Shown: positions 63,972-64,000 of the stretch, piece by piece | Numbering within the stretch: position 1 is the first letter of the stretch | Layout: the number at the start of each line of letters is the position of its first letter | Origin: Rhizomicrobium electricum | GTDB taxonomy: Bacteria; Pseudomonadota; Alphaproteobacteria; Micropepsales; Micropepsaceae | Direction: 5' to 3' | Assembly: GCF_011762045.1 (NCBI RefSeq) | Contig: NZ_JAASQS010000005.1 | Span: 62,001 to 126,000 of the forward strand | Length of the DNA: 64,000 nt | Notes under the pieces: generated by a model | What the model saw: the letters and a program-made list of their open reading frames with translations, nothing else | What the model was told of the DNA's origin: nothing | Database searches by the model: none | Program-made: the position numbers and the translations under genes

Positions 63972-64000
63972 TTGTATTGCAGATCTTTTCTGCTGACCGC
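63972..64000 (+). CDS. Possible start of a further gene, cut by the window end
   Basis: TTG 63972 follows GTGGAG at a spacing of about seven bases and is in frame with YCRSFLLTA to the end of the window. DUF2946 proteins often precede TonB-dependent receptors, so an outer-membrane receptor with a signal peptide is one possibility. Only nine codons can be read. Confidence 0.3.

Overview
The window is a dense, GC-rich chromosomal segment from an alphaproteobacterium. The evidence is the pyruvate dehydrogenase E1-beta with its own N-terminal lipoyl domain, a DUF2336 protein, an Irr/Fur-type regulator, and the gene run tpiA / secG / pyrG / kdsA / eno / ftsB / pdhA-pdhB-pdhC / lpd that is familiar from this class. 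A family-level placement (for example a Rhizomicrobium-like or other soil lineage) would be a guess. There is no rRNA, CRISPR array, recognisable insertion sequence or prophage. One tRNA gene, Thr(UGU), is present.

Layout. 0-5.3 kb: protein-leucylation enzyme Bpt, MetG, tRNA-Thr and a small cell-surface glycosyltransferase module. 5.5-12.1 kb: glycerol kinase, then DUF2336 protein, NAD kinase, lone receiver and Hpt protein in one direction, then an MFS transporter and a lytic transglycosylase facing back. 12.15-13.39 kb: a 1.2 kb gene-free spacer filled with hairpins and three different nested inverted repeats. 13.4-19.8 kb: HIT protein, a cation-exchanger-like protein, ThiO-like oxidase, PurC, MsrA and gamma-glutamyltransferase. 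19.9-21.2 kb: an AT-richer orphan gene with a nuclease-like N-terminus, the best candidate for something undescribed. 21.3-24.0 kb: CtaG-like and Sco copper-delivery proteins and a DMT transporter.

24.2-46.6 kb is a central-metabolism block: a seven-gene pdh operon (pdhA-pdhB-GFA-pdhC-two DUF3667 proteins-lpd), then ftsB, eno, kdsA, pyrG, secG and tpiA. Accessory genes sit at almost every junction: a ParE-type toxin-antitoxin pair, MAPEG and PEP-CTERM proteins, a GDSL esterase and polysaccharide export protein, an orphan antitoxin-like regulator with a GIY-YIG protein, and a degenerate receiver. 44.7-64 kb: the PpiD-type foldase and trpE, a YibQ-type deacetylase, S1/P1 nuclease, a large TonB-dependent receptor, nucleoside and nucleotide salvage (purine nucleoside phosphorylase, deoB, amn), two envelope proteins, a rhomboid protease, a DHA2 drug exporter, a GNAT acetyltransferase, an Irr-like regulator and a DUF2946-like protein.

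Beyond the genes, three signals stand out. A short interspersed hairpin family at 766-863 and 33502-33544 has outer stems that differ in sequence but still pair. A family of long palindromic elements with shared ends recurs in at least four spacers. At ftsB, the ribosome binding site and start codons lie between repeats that can pair in two mutually exclusive ways. All functional calls rest on reading motifs; no database search or folding program was run.
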